Counted from the stretch's first letter, positions 18,213-27,598 are shown. The stretch is 64,000 nt of DNA from UBA4575 sp002386945 (GCA_943789445.1 CALSUC010000001.1:434001-498000); one strand, 5' to 3'. Made by a program: numbers and translations. Notes: generated by a model from the sequence alone, not told the origin.

Positions 18213-18288
18213 AGCGTCTTACGGTAAATAAGTTTATTTATCTATCAGAACATGTGATTTTATGCTCAAAATACCCCTTAATGCGGGC

Positions 18289-18317
18289 ATATCAAAAAAT
18301 ATATTTCGCGGTATACT
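18289..18317 (+). promoter_or_regulatory. Possible sigma-70 promoter for the cytochrome c pair
   Basis: TATACT at 18312-18317 is a good -10 element with a GC-rich discriminator (AAGCGCCGC) behind it. The -35 position, 17 bases upstream, reads ATATCA and is poor, so an activator may be needed. Placement upstream of the cytochrome genes is consistent. Confidence 0.35.
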
Positions 18318-18369
18318 AAGCGCCGCAAAATTGCACTCAACCCATGATTTTGGATAGGAACGATAACCA

Positions 18370-18690
18370 ATGATCGCAAATCTTCGAAACCTACTAATGA
18401 TTTCTATGCTGCTAGTCGGCGCTAATGCTCACGCTGCCGGTGATGCTCAACGTGGTGCCATTAGTGGCGAAACATGCCTCGGCTGTCACGGTATCGTTAG
18501 CTACACTAATGTGTACCCCACTTACCGCGTCCCACGTCTTGGTGGTCAGCACGCTGATTATATCTCAGCATCACTGAAAGCTTATCGCTCAGGTGAACGT
18601 AGTCACCCTACTATGCAGGCACAATCGGCCGGCTTAGATGATCAACAAATTGAAGACATTGCAGCATATTTTGCCGCAATGACTAAGTAA
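18370..18690 (+). CDS. Periplasmic monoheme cytochrome c (class I, c4/c553-like)
   Basis: An exported c-type cytochrome. A signal peptide ends at AHA/AGD (about residue 22), and the heme site CLGCH is at residues 36-40. The distal methionine is most likely in HPTMQAQSAGL, followed by QQIEDIAAYFA. The GGQHADYISASLKAYRSG segment is typical of cytochrome c4 half-domains. At 106 residues it is one such domain. A hairpin with a U-run separates it from the second cytochrome gene. Confidence 0.93.
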   Translation: MIANLRNLLMISMLLVGANAHAAGDAQRGAISGETCLGCHGIVSYTNVYPTYRVPRLGGQHADYISASLKAYRSGERSHPTMQAQSAGLDDQQIEDIAAYFAAMTK

Positions 18691-18692
18691 CT

Positions 18693-18715
18693 AGCTGATT
18701 TAAATCAGCTTTTTT
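18693..18715 (+). terminator. Intrinsic terminator or attenuator between the two cytochrome genes
   Basis: AGCTGAT-TTAA-ATCAGCT followed by six T's, starting three bases after the first cytochrome stop. The second gene begins at 18730, leaving no room for a separate promoter downstream. Partial termination would lower expression of the second gene relative to the first; it could also serve as a processed 3' end. Confidence 0.7.
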
Positions 18716-18729
18716 ACCAAGGATATAGA

Positions 18730-19068
18730 ATGAAACTTAGTAAAATGATGCTTTTAGCAGTCGCCCTGATGGTTTTAGTCAGCGGTCAAGCAATGGCGGC
18801 AGGTGATGCCGCTGCAGGTGAAGCCAAGTCTCAGGCTTGTGCCGGTTGTCATGGTGCTGCTGGTGTTAGCGCAATGACTACTTTTCCAATCTTAGCGGGT
18901 CAGTTTGAAGATTATCTCTTCAATGCCCTAAGCCAATACAAGTCAGGCGCACGTAAGAATGCGATCATGTCAGGTATTTCAGCAGGCTTAAGCAAGCAAG
19001 ATATGCAAGATCTAGCGGCCTACTACAACGGCTTGGAAGGCGTTTACAGCCTTAACCTACCTCAGTAG
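18730..19068 (+). CDS. Periplasmic monoheme cytochrome c (class I, c4/c553-like)
   Basis: Signal peptide ending at AMA/AGD, heme-binding CAGCH at residues 37-41, likely axial methionine in NAIMSGISAGL. It shares the layout AGQFEDYLFNALSQYKSGARK...DMQDLAAYYNGL with the preceding gene. The two proteins look like the two domains of diheme cytochrome c4 made as separate chains, or a simple duplication. The electron partners are not encoded nearby. AAGGATATAGA precedes the ATG. Confidence 0.93.
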   Translation: MKLSKMMLLAVALMVLVSGQAMAAGDAAAGEAKSQACAGCHGAAGVSAMTTFPILAGQFEDYLFNALSQYKSGARKNAIMSGISAGLSKQDMQDLAAYYNGLEGVYSLNLPQ

Positions 19069-19077
19069 TAGTAAGAG

Positions 19078-19103
19078 CGGGCTTCAGTAAGTACTGAAGC
19101 CCG
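19078..19103. terminator. Hairpin between convergent cytochrome c and ibaG genes
   Basis: An eleven-base-pair perfect stem (CGGGCTTCAGT / ACTGAAGCCCG) with loop AAGT, ten bases after the cytochrome stop. There is no strong U-run on either side, so it may act bidirectionally as a weak terminator or as an mRNA-stabilising end. Confidence 0.6.
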
Positions 19104-19133
19104 TAAACTCTTGATGAGTGGTGGGTTGACGGC

Positions 19134-19370
19134 TTAAAGCTGTGCCCATTCCTCAGGCGTATATGCCTTGATAGTTAATGCGTGTAATTCGCCACTGGCA
19201 ATCTCTGCATTCACTGTCGCATAGACCAGCTGATGTTCTTTCAGCATGCTCAATCCATCAAAGGCAGTACTTACAACTACCGCTTCGTATTTACCACCAT
19301 CACCGGTGACGGTAGCCGTAGAGTCAGCGATACCCGCTTCGATCAATTTTTTAATATCTTCGCAATTCAT
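19134..19370 (-). CDS. ibaG: BolA-family protein IbaG
   Basis: A 78-residue BolA-type protein. The family pattern is present: an N-terminal helix (MNCEDIKKLIEAGI), the beta strands KYEAVVVSTAFDGL, and the helix-turn-helix-like part ending in GELHALTIKAYTPEEW. IbaG/BolA proteins partner with monothiol glutaredoxins to handle iron-sulfur clusters. No grx4 is adjacent. It lies downstream of rnd on the same strand, 78 bases away. Confidence 0.88.
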   Translation of the reverse strand: MNCEDIKKLIEAGIADSTATVTGDGGKYEAVVVSTAFDGLSMLKEHQLVYATVNAEIASGELHALTIKAYTPEEWAQL

Positions 19371-19448
19371 AATAGTTAGTCCTTTAAGCGAGCCTGGATT
19401 ATATAGGCAGGCTATTTATCTTTGAATATGTGTAGCTAGGCCGACAGC

Positions 19449-20570
19449 CTACTTGATTTGAGTTTCTTCTGTTTCCGAATTTAAAGCTGCAAGCTGATGC
19501 TGTAATGCATCACCCACCACCACCTTGCGCCAGCCCTGCTCGACTTTACTGGTTTTACCCATGACCAAGCGATCAATCGATTTGCGATTGGCGAGTAGGG
19601 TGCTGGAAGTACCAATCTCTTCGGCCGTTGCCTTGACGTGCTGCATCAATTTTTTGACCTTATCTTGGTCTTCGCGTGCAAGCCGCTGTGGCATGATCTC
19701 AAATTCAGGCTGGCTGGCGATGCTCGCATCGACCAATTGCAATTGCGCTCGTATCTCATTTTCTTTTGATTTAGCGCTAGGCACTTCAGATTGTAGGTAC
19801 TGAGCAATCTTATTGGGATCCATCTGGCAGAGCTCAATCAGATTGAGATCAGGTAATAACCAACGTCTAGGCCGATTACTTTTTTGTGCGCGTTTTTCAC
19901 GCCAGGCGGCTAGTTGCTGGATGCAGGGTAAATACCTACGCTCGACACTGCCAACTCCTTTTAAGGATTTCCAAGCTTGATTGGGATCAGTAACAAATGT
20001 ATCTGCTGTGGCGAGCTGTTGGCACTCTTCTGCCAACCACTGTTCACGGCCAACTGCTCCTAATTGGTTTTTTAACTGTGTATAGAGTGTGCCGAGGTAA
20101 TGCACATCGTCTAAGGCATATTCAATTTGTGCAGCAGTCAATGGTCGACGCTGCCAGTCGGTACGGCTCTGGGTCTTACTTAATTGAGTCCCATCAATCT
20201 GTTCAACTAAAGCGCCATAGCTCACCTGAGCCTCCATACCGAGGATGCTGGCTGCGATTTGGGTGTCGAAGAGTGGCTCAATAGAAAGGTTATAACTGGA
20301 GTATAAGACCTCTAGATCCTGTCTTGCTGAATGTACAATCTTGACCTTTGTTGGGTCTTTCAATATGCAGAGCAGAGGCTCAATATCGGTTAATTCAATG
20401 ACATCAATGCAGCTGGCCACGGTATCGCTGGCGATCTGCAATAGACATAGATTTGGGTAATAGGTGGATTCACGCATAAACTCAGTGTCTAGAGCGATCC
20501 ATTGCGCTGCTGCTAAATCAGAGCAGAAAGCGTTTAATTGTTCTGTAGTAGTAATGACGTTTGGATGCAT
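19449..20570 (-). CDS. rnd: Ribonuclease D
   Basis: A 3'-5' exonuclease in tRNA 3' maturation. The DEDD nuclease core starts with ALDTEFMRE (Asp28, Glu30) and contains HSARQDLEVL and YALDDVHYLGTLY. The C-terminal half carries the HRDC domain (LAAWREKRAQKSNRPRRWLLPD). I take the ATG at 20570 (MHPNVITTTEQL), 374 residues, the usual family length; the longer frame adds a hydrophobic stretch foreign to RNase D. The ChaN-like gene starts 19 bases away on the other strand. Confidence 0.95.
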   Translation of the reverse strand: MHPNVITTTEQLNAFCSDLAAAQWIALDTEFMRESTYYPNLCLLQIASDTVASCIDVIELTDIEPLLCILKDPTKVKIVHSARQDLEVLYSSYNLSIEPLFDTQIAASILGMEAQVSYGALVEQIDGTQLSKTQSRTDWQRRPLTAAQIEYALDDVHYLGTLYTQLKNQLGAVGREQWLAEECQQLATADTFVTDPNQAWKSLKGVGSVERRYLPCIQQLAAWREKRAQKSNRPRRWLLPDLNLIELCQMDPNKIAQYLQSEVPSAKSKENEIRAQLQLVDASIASQPEFEIMPQRLAREDQDKVKKLMQHVKATAEEIGTSSTLLANRKSIDRLVMGKTSKVEQGWRKVVVGDALQHQLAALNSETEETQIK

Positions 20571-20589
20571 GCTGAAGATGAGGGTAAAT

Positions 20590-21627
20590 ATGAAAATCGG
20601 TTTAATGAGACTAAGAGACAAGCTTAGAAACAAATACTATGGCGTTAACTTTACCAGTGGCACCGTTATTTCCCTACTGCTTTCGTCATTCTTTGTGTCT
20701 TTTATTTCATTATTGACTGTTACTAGCAGTGCACAGTCGGCGCCAGTCTGGCAGTCGACCGAAGATCTTGCACATCCTCTAGTTGGCAAGATCTATGACA
20801 GTAAGCATAAGCAATTTGTTAGTCAGTATGCGGTTGATAGCGCGATGAAAGAGGCCGACATCCTGCTGTTAGGGGAAACGCACTCTAACGTTGATCATCA
20901 TAGAGGGCAGGCGAAGTTGCTTGCACGCTGGCAGCGACAACAGACAGAGACTGCCATAGTCTTTGAGATGCTCACTTTGGAGCGATGGCAACAGCCCGAG
21001 CGGTGGAGTGATCGCAGGCTGTTGTCTGAAAGACTGCAACAGCATGCAAAGGAGTGGGACTGGCCGATCTACACTCCGATTACTGATTTTGCAGTGATTA
21101 AACAATTGCCGATATTGGCAGCTAACTTGAGTCATCAACAACTGCGTGACTATGCTAAAAATGAGCACTGCAGTCTACAACGCGAAGGTTTGGTCTTGGC
21201 GTTCTGTGATGTGCTGAAGCCAGAGTCACGCCACCGCTTGGAAACACTGATTGATCGTTCGCACTGTGGCATGTTGCAGCCGAAGCATTTGCCCCCTCTG
21301 CTTAAGATGCAGGCAGCAAAAGACGCTTCCTTTGCCTTGAGCTTATGGCAGGCACATAAGGCAGGTTCTGCCCCTGTCTTAATCTCAGGTTCGGTCCATG
21401 TGCGTAAAGACATTGGCGTACCCGTTTACTTATTAAAGACAGGGCATTCGGTCATGAGTATTGCTTTTCTAGAGGTTGATCCTGAATTAGTTCATGCCGC
21501 TGACTACGAGCTATCTGAAGATGACTCAAGTTATGACTTTATATATTTTACCCCGGGCAGCCGGTCGCTGGATCCCTGTGTTGAGTTTAAGCAACAGTTG
21601 GAAAAAATGCGGCATGAACGAAGATAA
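20590..21627 (+). CDS. ChaN-family (DUF399) protein with N-terminal membrane anchor or signal
   Basis: The ILLLGETHSNVDHHRGQA motif near residue 95 identifies the ChaN / iron-regulated lipoprotein family, whose known members bind heme. The rest of the domain, through VFEMLTLERWQQPERW and PVLISGSVHVRKDIGVPVYL, is intact. Start 20590 has GAGGG at proper distance; longer frames would enter rnd. The N-terminus has a long hydrophobic segment after a basic stretch (FTSGTVISLLLSSFFVSFISLL), so it is exported or anchored. There is no lipobox cysteine, unlike Campylobacter ChaN. Confidence 0.82.
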   Translation: MKIGLMRLRDKLRNKYYGVNFTSGTVISLLLSSFFVSFISLLTVTSSAQSAPVWQSTEDLAHPLVGKIYDSKHKQFVSQYAVDSAMKEADILLLGETHSNVDHHRGQAKLLARWQRQQTETAIVFEMLTLERWQQPERWSDRRLLSERLQQHAKEWDWPIYTPITDFAVIKQLPILAANLSHQQLRDYAKNEHCSLQREGLVLAFCDVLKPESRHRLETLIDRSHCGMLQPKHLPPLLKMQAAKDASFALSLWQAHKAGSAPVLISGSVHVRKDIGVPVYLLKTGHSVMSIAFLEVDPELVHAADYELSEDDSSYDFIYFTPGSRSLDPCVEFKQQLEKMRHERR

Positions 21628-21663
21628 AGCAGATCTATTAGTGAGCTAAAGGTTTAACCAGGT

Positions 21664-22188
21664 TTAAAAGGTTTTTGCGCCACGCCAGCCACCTAGCACA
21701 ATGGATATGATGGGCCAGATCGCGGTGCTGCTGATTATAGGCAGCCAGTAGTGCCAACTGCTGGGGGATTGGTCTAGTAGACCGTAAACCAAATAAGATA
21801 GGATGAAGTGAGGCAATAAGGCTAGCGGGATAAGAATACATTGTTGTGGCATAGAGAACAGGTGAGCGCGTTGGTGGAATTGCTGGCAGAGATAGCAGCT
21901 GATAACAAAACCCAATGCATGCTGCCCAAGTAAGGCGCCACGGATAACGTCCAGAATCAGTCCCAGTATCCAGACCGTGCCCAGCCCATAGGTTTCCGGT
22001 TTCCGCACCACCCAAAAGATCAGGAATAGTAGCAGCCATTCAGGTTGGTACTGTTCGATATTGCTAGGTAATGGCATTAGGGTAAGCGCCAATGCAATGA
22101 CGATGGAAAATAAGAAATTGGAAAGCGTGGCCTGATTGCGGCGGCTATTCTTAGGTGTATTAACCGGGCTGGATTTTTGCGTACTCAT
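21664..22188 (-). CDS. mreD: Rod shape-determining protein MreD
   Basis: 174-residue polytopic inner-membrane protein with about five hydrophobic segments, starting after a basic, polar N-terminus. The LGTVWILGLILDVIRGALLGQHAL stretch is the conserved MreD motif. Its start overlaps the mreC stop (ATGA), as in most mre operons. It links MreB filaments to the elongasome together with MreC. Confidence 0.93.
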   Translation of the reverse strand: MSTQKSSPVNTPKNSRRNQATLSNFLFSIVIALALTLMPLPSNIEQYQPEWLLLFLIFWVVRKPETYGLGTVWILGLILDVIRGALLGQHALGFVISCYLCQQFHQRAHLFSMPQQCILIPLALLPHFILSYLVYGLLDQSPSSWHYWLPIISSTAIWPIISIVLGGWRGAKTF

Positions 22189-23048
22189 TTGTCATGTCCA
22201 ATCGGCTGTGACTTCCCGCTAATATTTTGTTCTGGCCAGAGTAATAAGACCTCACGAATGGAGTCTAATTGGGCTAGCGGTTTAGCGGTGACGCTTAAAA
22301 AAGCCTCTCCCTCTATGCGTCCAATTTCTAGAACGCGTGCAACCGGGTAGTTCCGCGGATAGAGTCCATCTAAGCCAGATGTCTGAAATAAATCACCGAT
22401 CTGAATGTCAGCAGAGGAAGAGATATTCTGCAGATAGACGCGATCAGCTTCACCACTACCTACTAGCAGTGCACGTAGGCCGGTGCGATTGTTTTCTGCC
22501 AGTAAGGCATGGCTGGGGTCGGAGATGAGTAATACATTGGAATGCATAGGGAAGACTTCGACCACCTGACCAATGATTCCCTGTGCACCAACAATAGCTT
22601 GGCCTTCATACACGCGATCCTGTTGTCCACGATCAATGGCGATCAATTTGCGGAAAGGATGCAGGTTGACGCGGATAATGTCGGCTAGGAGCACACTATT
22701 TTTATTTCGTTGTAATGGTGAATCTAGCAGTTCACGTAAGCGATTATTCTCAAGCTCTAGTCGAGCCAGCTCTTGTAGCTTGGCCTGCTGAAAAAGGTTT
22801 AAGCGTCCTAGAGATTCCACTTGTGATTGCAAGCTGGCACGTGTGGTGAAGTAAACTGCAAGCCATTTTGAAATGTCACCCGGTACTGAGACTAAGCGTT
22901 CTAAAGGATAGAGTACACCACCGATGGTGCTGCGAATAAAATGGGTTTGGTGGTAACGATGGTCAGAGACCATTAATGCAATGGATACCAGTAACAGGCC
23001 CAGTAAGCGGGCAGGTGTCGATGGATTGAGGGTGAACAAAGACTTCAT
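22185..23048 (-). CDS. mreC: Rod shape-determining protein MreC
   Basis: A bitopic protein with an N-terminal membrane helix (residues 10-30), a coiled coil around LQSQVESLGRLNLFQQAKLQ and the periplasmic beta domain with IIGQVVEVFPMHSNVLLISD, which is the most conserved region. 287 residues, usual length. It is second in the mreBCD operon, 101 bases after mreB. Confidence 0.95.
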   Translation of the reverse strand: MKSLFTLNPSTPARLLGLLLVSIALMVSDHRYHQTHFIRSTIGGVLYPLERLVSVPGDISKWLAVYFTTRASLQSQVESLGRLNLFQQAKLQELARLELENNRLRELLDSPLQRNKNSVLLADIIRVNLHPFRKLIAIDRGQQDRVYEGQAIVGAQGIIGQVVEVFPMHSNVLLISDPSHALLAENNRTGLRALLVGSGEADRVYLQNISSSADIQIGDLFQTSGLDGLYPRNYPVARVLEIGRIEGEAFLSVTAKPLAQLDSIREVLLLWPEQNISGKSQPIGHDK

Positions 23049-23149
23049 ATGGGCCTGCCGTCACACATCAGAGTAAGTATTTATACTGACCAAAATGATT
23101 CGGTCAGTATACTCAAAGGGGTCTACGAGTATTGGTCGTAGATATTAAC

Positions 23150-24193
23150 TTAACCGTGGGTTAAGAAATCACCACCATATTGATCGATCATTTCTAGTAC
23201 CTTACCACCACCGCGAGCAACCGAAGTCAGTGGGTCTTCGGCAACAATCACTGGGATGCCAGTCTCTTCCATGATTAAACGATCTAGATCACGCAGCAGT
23301 GCACCGCCGCCAGTGAGTACAATGCCGTGTTCTGCAACGTCAGAGCCTAGTTCAGGTGGGGTTTGTTCTAAGGCCGTTTTAACAGCGCTAACGATACCCT
23401 GTAGTGGATCTTGCAAGGCCTCGAGGATTTCATTGCTATTGATAGTGAAGCTTTTTGGAATACCTTCTGAAAGGTTACGGCCCTTGATCTCGATCTCGGT
23501 CACTTCTTTTCCAGGATAGGCGGTGCCAACTTCTTTCTTAATACGTTCGGCAGTTGCTTCACCGATTAAGATGCCATAATTTCTACGGACATAACTCACA
23601 ATAGATTCATCAAACTTATCACCACCGATACGCACAGAGGCCGAGTAAACAATACCGTTCAAGGCCATTACAGCGACTTCTGAGGTGCCACCACCGATAT
23701 CCAGCACCATTGAACCGAGGGCTTCATCGATAGGTAGGCCGGCGCCAATGGCTGCTGCAATCGGTTCTTCAATCAGGTAAGTCTTACGTGCACCAGCACC
23801 ATCGGCCGATTCTTTAATCGCGCGTCGTTCTACTTGGGTTGCACCACAGGGGACACAGACCAGTACGCGAGGGCTAGGACGGAAGATCATATTTTTATGC
23901 GCGGCACGAATGAAGTGCTGCAACATCTTCTCGGTAGTCGTGAAGTCAGCGATCACACCATCTTTCATAGGGCGGATGGCTTCAATATTTGTTGGTGTTC
24001 GACCAAGCATGCTTTTAGCCGCCGCCCCGACCGCTTCGATACTGCGTGCACCGGTATTGGGATCTTTACGGATCGCAACTACTGATGGTTGATTAAGCAC
24101 AATGCCCTTGTCTCGGACATAAATCAGCGTATTTGCTGTACCGAGGTCAATGGAGAGGTCGTTGGAGAAGATTCCGAGGATGCGTCCGATCAT
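23150..24193 (-). CDS. mreB: Rod shape-determining protein MreB
   Basis: The bacterial actin that guides cylindrical wall growth. 347 residues, with actin-fold motifs: phosphate-1 IDLGTANTLIYV, phosphate-2 MVLDIGGGTSEVAVM and adenosine GIVLTGGGALLRDLD. First gene of mreBCD, divergent from gatC with about 130 bases between starts. This divergent mre/gat layout is also known in Pseudomonas. Confidence 0.99.
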   Translation of the reverse strand: MIGRILGIFSNDLSIDLGTANTLIYVRDKGIVLNQPSVVAIRKDPNTGARSIEAVGAAAKSMLGRTPTNIEAIRPMKDGVIADFTTTEKMLQHFIRAAHKNMIFRPSPRVLVCVPCGATQVERRAIKESADGAGARKTYLIEEPIAAAIGAGLPIDEALGSMVLDIGGGTSEVAVMALNGIVYSASVRIGGDKFDESIVSYVRRNYGILIGEATAERIKKEVGTAYPGKEVTEIEIKGRNLSEGIPKSFTINSNEILEALQDPLQGIVSAVKTALEQTPPELGSDVAEHGIVLTGGGALLRDLDRLIMEETGIPVIVAEDPLTSVARGGGKVLEMIDQYGGDFLTHG

Positions 24194-24324
24194 AGGATTT
24201 TCTGGCTACAGTTATATTTATTAAGTGGTTATTGCCCAACTCTAACAGTGGGTATGGGTTTGGGCAAGACGTTATCTATGGTACCTTTCTACTCCAATAC
24301 AAGGCTCAGCAGAAGGAATATTTG

Positions 24325-24612
24325 ATGGCACTGACCACAGCGGAAATCTTAAACATAGCGAAACTGGCACGTTTACACGTGGAAGAATCAGAGCTAGTGG
24401 ATTATCAGCAAGATTTATCGGCCATATTGGGCTTTGTAGAACAGATGGAACAGGTCAATGTGGATGGCGTCGAACCTATGGCTCACCCGCAAGATATGTC
24501 ACAGTCTTTGCGTGAGGATGTGGTCACTGAATCCGACCAACGGGAGCGCTTTCAGTCGATTGCCCCAGCCACTGCGAATGGCCTCTACTTAGTACCAAAA
24601 GTGATTGAGTAA
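24325..24612 (+). CDS. gatC: Asp-tRNA(Asn)/Glu-tRNA(Gln) amidotransferase subunit C
   Basis: Small stabilising subunit of the GatCAB amidotransferase. I use the ATG at 24325 (MALTTAEILNIAKLARLHV), with AGAAGGA upstream; the longer frame from 24232 is not family-like. The 95-residue protein has the GatC pattern LSAILGFVEQMEQVNVDGVEPMAHP and LREDVV. First gene of gatCAB. Confidence 0.96.
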   Translation: MALTTAEILNIAKLARLHVEESELVDYQQDLSAILGFVEQMEQVNVDGVEPMAHPQDMSQSLREDVVTESDQRERFQSIAPATANGLYLVPKVIE

Positions 24613-24676
24613 GGCCGTAACTGATCAGTCAACCGCTCAGTACCCGATTCATACAGACCTAATTTAAATTAAGTAT

Positions 24677-26125
24677 ATGCATAACCTTACACTTGCGCAG
24701 CAACTACAGGCATTGGCCGCTGGAGAATTTTCCAGTGTCGAGCTTACACAACATTACATCAATCGTATCGAGAGTCATCAGGACAGCCTGAATGCCTTCA
24801 TCACTTTTACGCCTGAGCGTGCCCTAGAAGAGGCACAGAGAGCAGATCAACGCAGTACTGACAAACCTTTGCTGAATGGTATTCCATTAGCACTAAAAGA
24901 TATTTTTTGTACGCAGGGAGTCAAGACTAGTTGCGCCTCTAAGATGCTGGATAACTTTATTGCCCCTTATGACGCGACAGTGGTGACTAAGCTACAACAA
25001 GCGGGTGCAGTCAGTTTGGGTAAGACCAATATGGATGAGTTCGCGATGGGCTCGTCTTCTGAATCTAGTTATTATGGTGATGTAAAAAACCCATGGGACT
25101 TATCACGTGTGCCTGGAGGATCATCAGGTGGTTCGGCAGTAGCCGTCTCCGCACGTCTAGCCAGTGCCAGCATGGGTACCGATACCGGTGGCTCGATTCG
25201 TCAACCAGCAGCCTTTTGTGGCATCACTGGACTGAAACCAACCTATGGTCGCGTATCGCGCTACGGCATGATTGCCTATGCTTCCAGCCTCGATCAGGCA
25301 GGCCCATTTGGTGTGTCGGCATTAGATTGTGCCTATCTATTGCAAGCGACTGCTGGGCATGATGCAAAAGATTCAACCAGTGTTGATCAGCCTGTGGATG
25401 AGTACACTGCTAATATTAATGAAGATATTCGCGGGTTGAGAATTGGTCTGCCAGAAGAATTTTTCCAAGAAGGTCTAGACGCTGATATCCGCGCCAAGAT
25501 CGATGCCGCCTGTGATCAGCTGCGTGAGCTCGGTTGTGTGATCAAGCCGATCTCTCTACCTAATGCCAAGTTAGCGATTGCGGCTTATTATGTTATTGCA
25601 CCGGCTGAGTGTTCATCCAATCTATCGCGTTTTGATGGGGTTCGCTTTGGCTATCGTTGTGAAGACCCGGTAGATCTTGCCGATCTTTATAGTCGTTCGC
25701 GCAGTGAGGCCTTTGGGCCAGAAGTGAAGCGTCGCATTATGGTCGGTGCCTATGCACTATCCGCGGGCTACTACGATGCATATTACTTGCGTGCACAAAA
25801 GATTAGACGTCTGATCAGTGAGGATTACCAAAAAGCCTTTGCTGAAGTTGATGTTGTATTAAGTCCAACAACGCCAACAACGGCGTTTAAGACCAATGAG
25901 AAGGTAGACGATCCGATTACTATGTATCTTTCTGATATTTACACGATTGGGGTGAATTTAGCGGGTTTGCCTGGTATCTCAATACCGGTAGGCTTCAGTC
26001 AGAAACTACCTGTAGGGATGCAAATGGTGAGTACTTATTTTTCTGAAGATACTTTGTTGCGTATTGCGCATCAGTTCCAACAGCATACCGATTGGCATCT
26101 ACAAACACCGGCCGAGTTTGAGTAA
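24677..26125 (+). CDS. gatA: Asp-tRNA(Asn)/Glu-tRNA(Gln) amidotransferase subunit A
   Basis: The amidase subunit that releases ammonia from glutamine. The amidase signature with the Ser-cisSer-Lys triad is visible: the lysine in LALKDIF, then PGGSSGGSAVAVSARLA and the GSIRQPAAFCG nucleophile strand. 482 residues, complete. It follows gatC by 64 bases and precedes gatB by six. Confidence 0.98.
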   Translation: MHNLTLAQQLQALAAGEFSSVELTQHYINRIESHQDSLNAFITFTPERALEEAQRADQRSTDKPLLNGIPLALKDIFCTQGVKTSCASKMLDNFIAPYDATVVTKLQQAGAVSLGKTNMDEFAMGSSSESSYYGDVKNPWDLSRVPGGSSGGSAVAVSARLASASMGTDTGGSIRQPAAFCGITGLKPTYGRVSRYGMIAYASSLDQAGPFGVSALDCAYLLQATAGHDAKDSTSVDQPVDEYTANINEDIRGLRIGLPEEFFQEGLDADIRAKIDAACDQLRELGCVIKPISLPNAKLAIAAYYVIAPAECSSNLSRFDGVRFGYRCEDPVDLADLYSRSRSEAFGPEVKRRIMVGAYALSAGYYDAYYLRAQKIRRLISEDYQKAFAEVDVVLSPTTPTTAFKTNEKVDDPITMYLSDIYTIGVNLAGLPGISIPVGFSQKLPVGMQMVSTYFSEDTLLRIAHQFQQHTDWHLQTPAEFE

Positions 26126-26131
26126 GACAAT

Positions 26132-27568
26132 ATGAATTGGGAAGTCGTAATTGGATTAGAGATCCACGTTCAACTAAATACGCAGAGTAAGATTTTCTCT
26201 TCTGCAGCCACGGCCTATGGTGCCGATGCAAATACACAAGCCTGTGCGGTAGATATAGGTCTGCCAGGGGTGTTGCCCGTATTGAATAAGGAAGCGGTGC
26301 ACAAAGCGGTGCAATTTGGCGTGGCGGTGGGTGCGGAAATTGCGTCACAGTCCGTGTTTTCGCGTAAAAATTATTTTTATCCAGACTTGCCTAAGGGCTA
26401 TCAAATCAGTCAGTTTGAATTGCCTATAGTCGGCAAGGGTAAGTTGATCATCGATCTGGAAAAAGGCAGCAAGACGATCGGTATCACACGGGCTCATCTA
26501 GAAGAGGATGCGGGTAAATCACTGCATGAAGATTTTGCAGGGATGACTGGCATTGATCTCAATCGCGCCGGCACCCCGTTGTTAGAGATTGTCTCTGAGC
26601 CTGAGATGAGTTCGGCCAAAGAAGCAGTTGCCTACATGCGTAAGATTCATTCTATTGTGCGTTATCTGCAGATTTCTGACGGCAATATGCAGGAAGGTTC
26701 TTTCCGTTGTGATGCTAATGTTTCAGTGCGTCCAACAGACGAGAAAGAATTAGGCACGCGTACTGAGATTAAAAACCTCAATTCATTCCGTTTTGTTGAG
26801 CGTGCGATTAATCATGAGGTTGAACGCCAGATCGATGTTATTGAGAGTGGCGGTAGAATTGTGCAAGAAACACGCTTATATGACGCTGATGATGATTCAA
26901 CACGGCCTATGCGGAGTAAAGAGGAAGCCAATGATTATCGCTACTTCCCTGACCCAGATTTACTACCGGTCGTGATTGAAGAGGCCTTGCTGGTAGAAGT
27001 TAAGGCGCAGATGCCTGAGTTGCCGCATGTGCGTAGCCTACGTTATCAAGACAGCTATGGGCTGGCCTTGGAAGAGGCACAACAGCTTACGGTGAGCCAA
27101 GAGGGTGCCGCTTACTTTGATGCAGTGGTAGCCATAGTCCCCGAGTCTGCCAAGCTGATTGCAAACTGGGTCTGTGGTGATCTGGCGGCTAAGTTAAAGC
27201 AAGATGAACTCTCGATTGAACAGAGTCCAGTTAATGCTGAGGCAATGGCGCAATTGATTCAACGCATTGCTGATGGCACGATTTCTGGCAAGACTGCGAA
27301 AGATGTGTTCCAAGCGATGTGGACAAGTCAGGCCAGTGCAGACGACATTATTCAGCAACAGGGTCTGCAACAGATCTCTGATGTGGGTGAGTTAGAGGCC
27401 TTGGTTGCACAGGTTGTAGAGGACAATCCAAAACAGGTTGAGCAATATCTTTCTGGGAAGGATAAAGTGTTTGGGTTTTTCGTGGGTAAGTTGATGCAGA
27501 TGACCAAAGGTAAGGCCAATCCGCAACAAGTTACTGATTTGCTAAAGGCAAAGTTAGTTCGCGATTAG
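26132..27568 (+). CDS. gatB: Asp-tRNA(Asn)/Glu-tRNA(Gln) amidotransferase subunit B
   Basis: The tRNA-binding and phosphorylating subunit. The N-terminal motif VIGLEIHVQLNT and the YPDLPKGYQISQ and RCDANVSVRP stretches are diagnostic, and the C-terminal helical GatB/YqeY tail (residues 330-478) is complete. Having gatCAB suggests that Gln-tRNA or Asn-tRNA is made by the indirect route; the matching synthetases are outside the window. Confidence 0.98.
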   Translation: MNWEVVIGLEIHVQLNTQSKIFSSAATAYGADANTQACAVDIGLPGVLPVLNKEAVHKAVQFGVAVGAEIASQSVFSRKNYFYPDLPKGYQISQFELPIVGKGKLIIDLEKGSKTIGITRAHLEEDAGKSLHEDFAGMTGIDLNRAGTPLLEIVSEPEMSSAKEAVAYMRKIHSIVRYLQISDGNMQEGSFRCDANVSVRPTDEKELGTRTEIKNLNSFRFVERAINHEVERQIDVIESGGRIVQETRLYDADDDSTRPMRSKEEANDYRYFPDPDLLPVVIEEALLVEVKAQMPELPHVRSLRYQDSYGLALEEAQQLTVSQEGAAYFDAVVAIVPESAKLIANWVCGDLAAKLKQDELSIEQSPVNAEAMAQLIQRIADGTISGKTAKDVFQAMWTSQASADDIIQQQGLQQISDVGELEALVAQVVEDNPKQVEQYLSGKDKVFGFFVGKLMQMTKGKANPQQVTDLLKAKLVRD

Positions 27569-27598
27569 ATTGCGCAGTAATAGCGCCTTACGCTGAAG

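Noticed and set aside
21638..22039. 133-residue minus-strand frame overlapping mreD
   Set aside because: Wrong-frame shadow of mreD, which has clear membrane helices and the conserved MreD motif.
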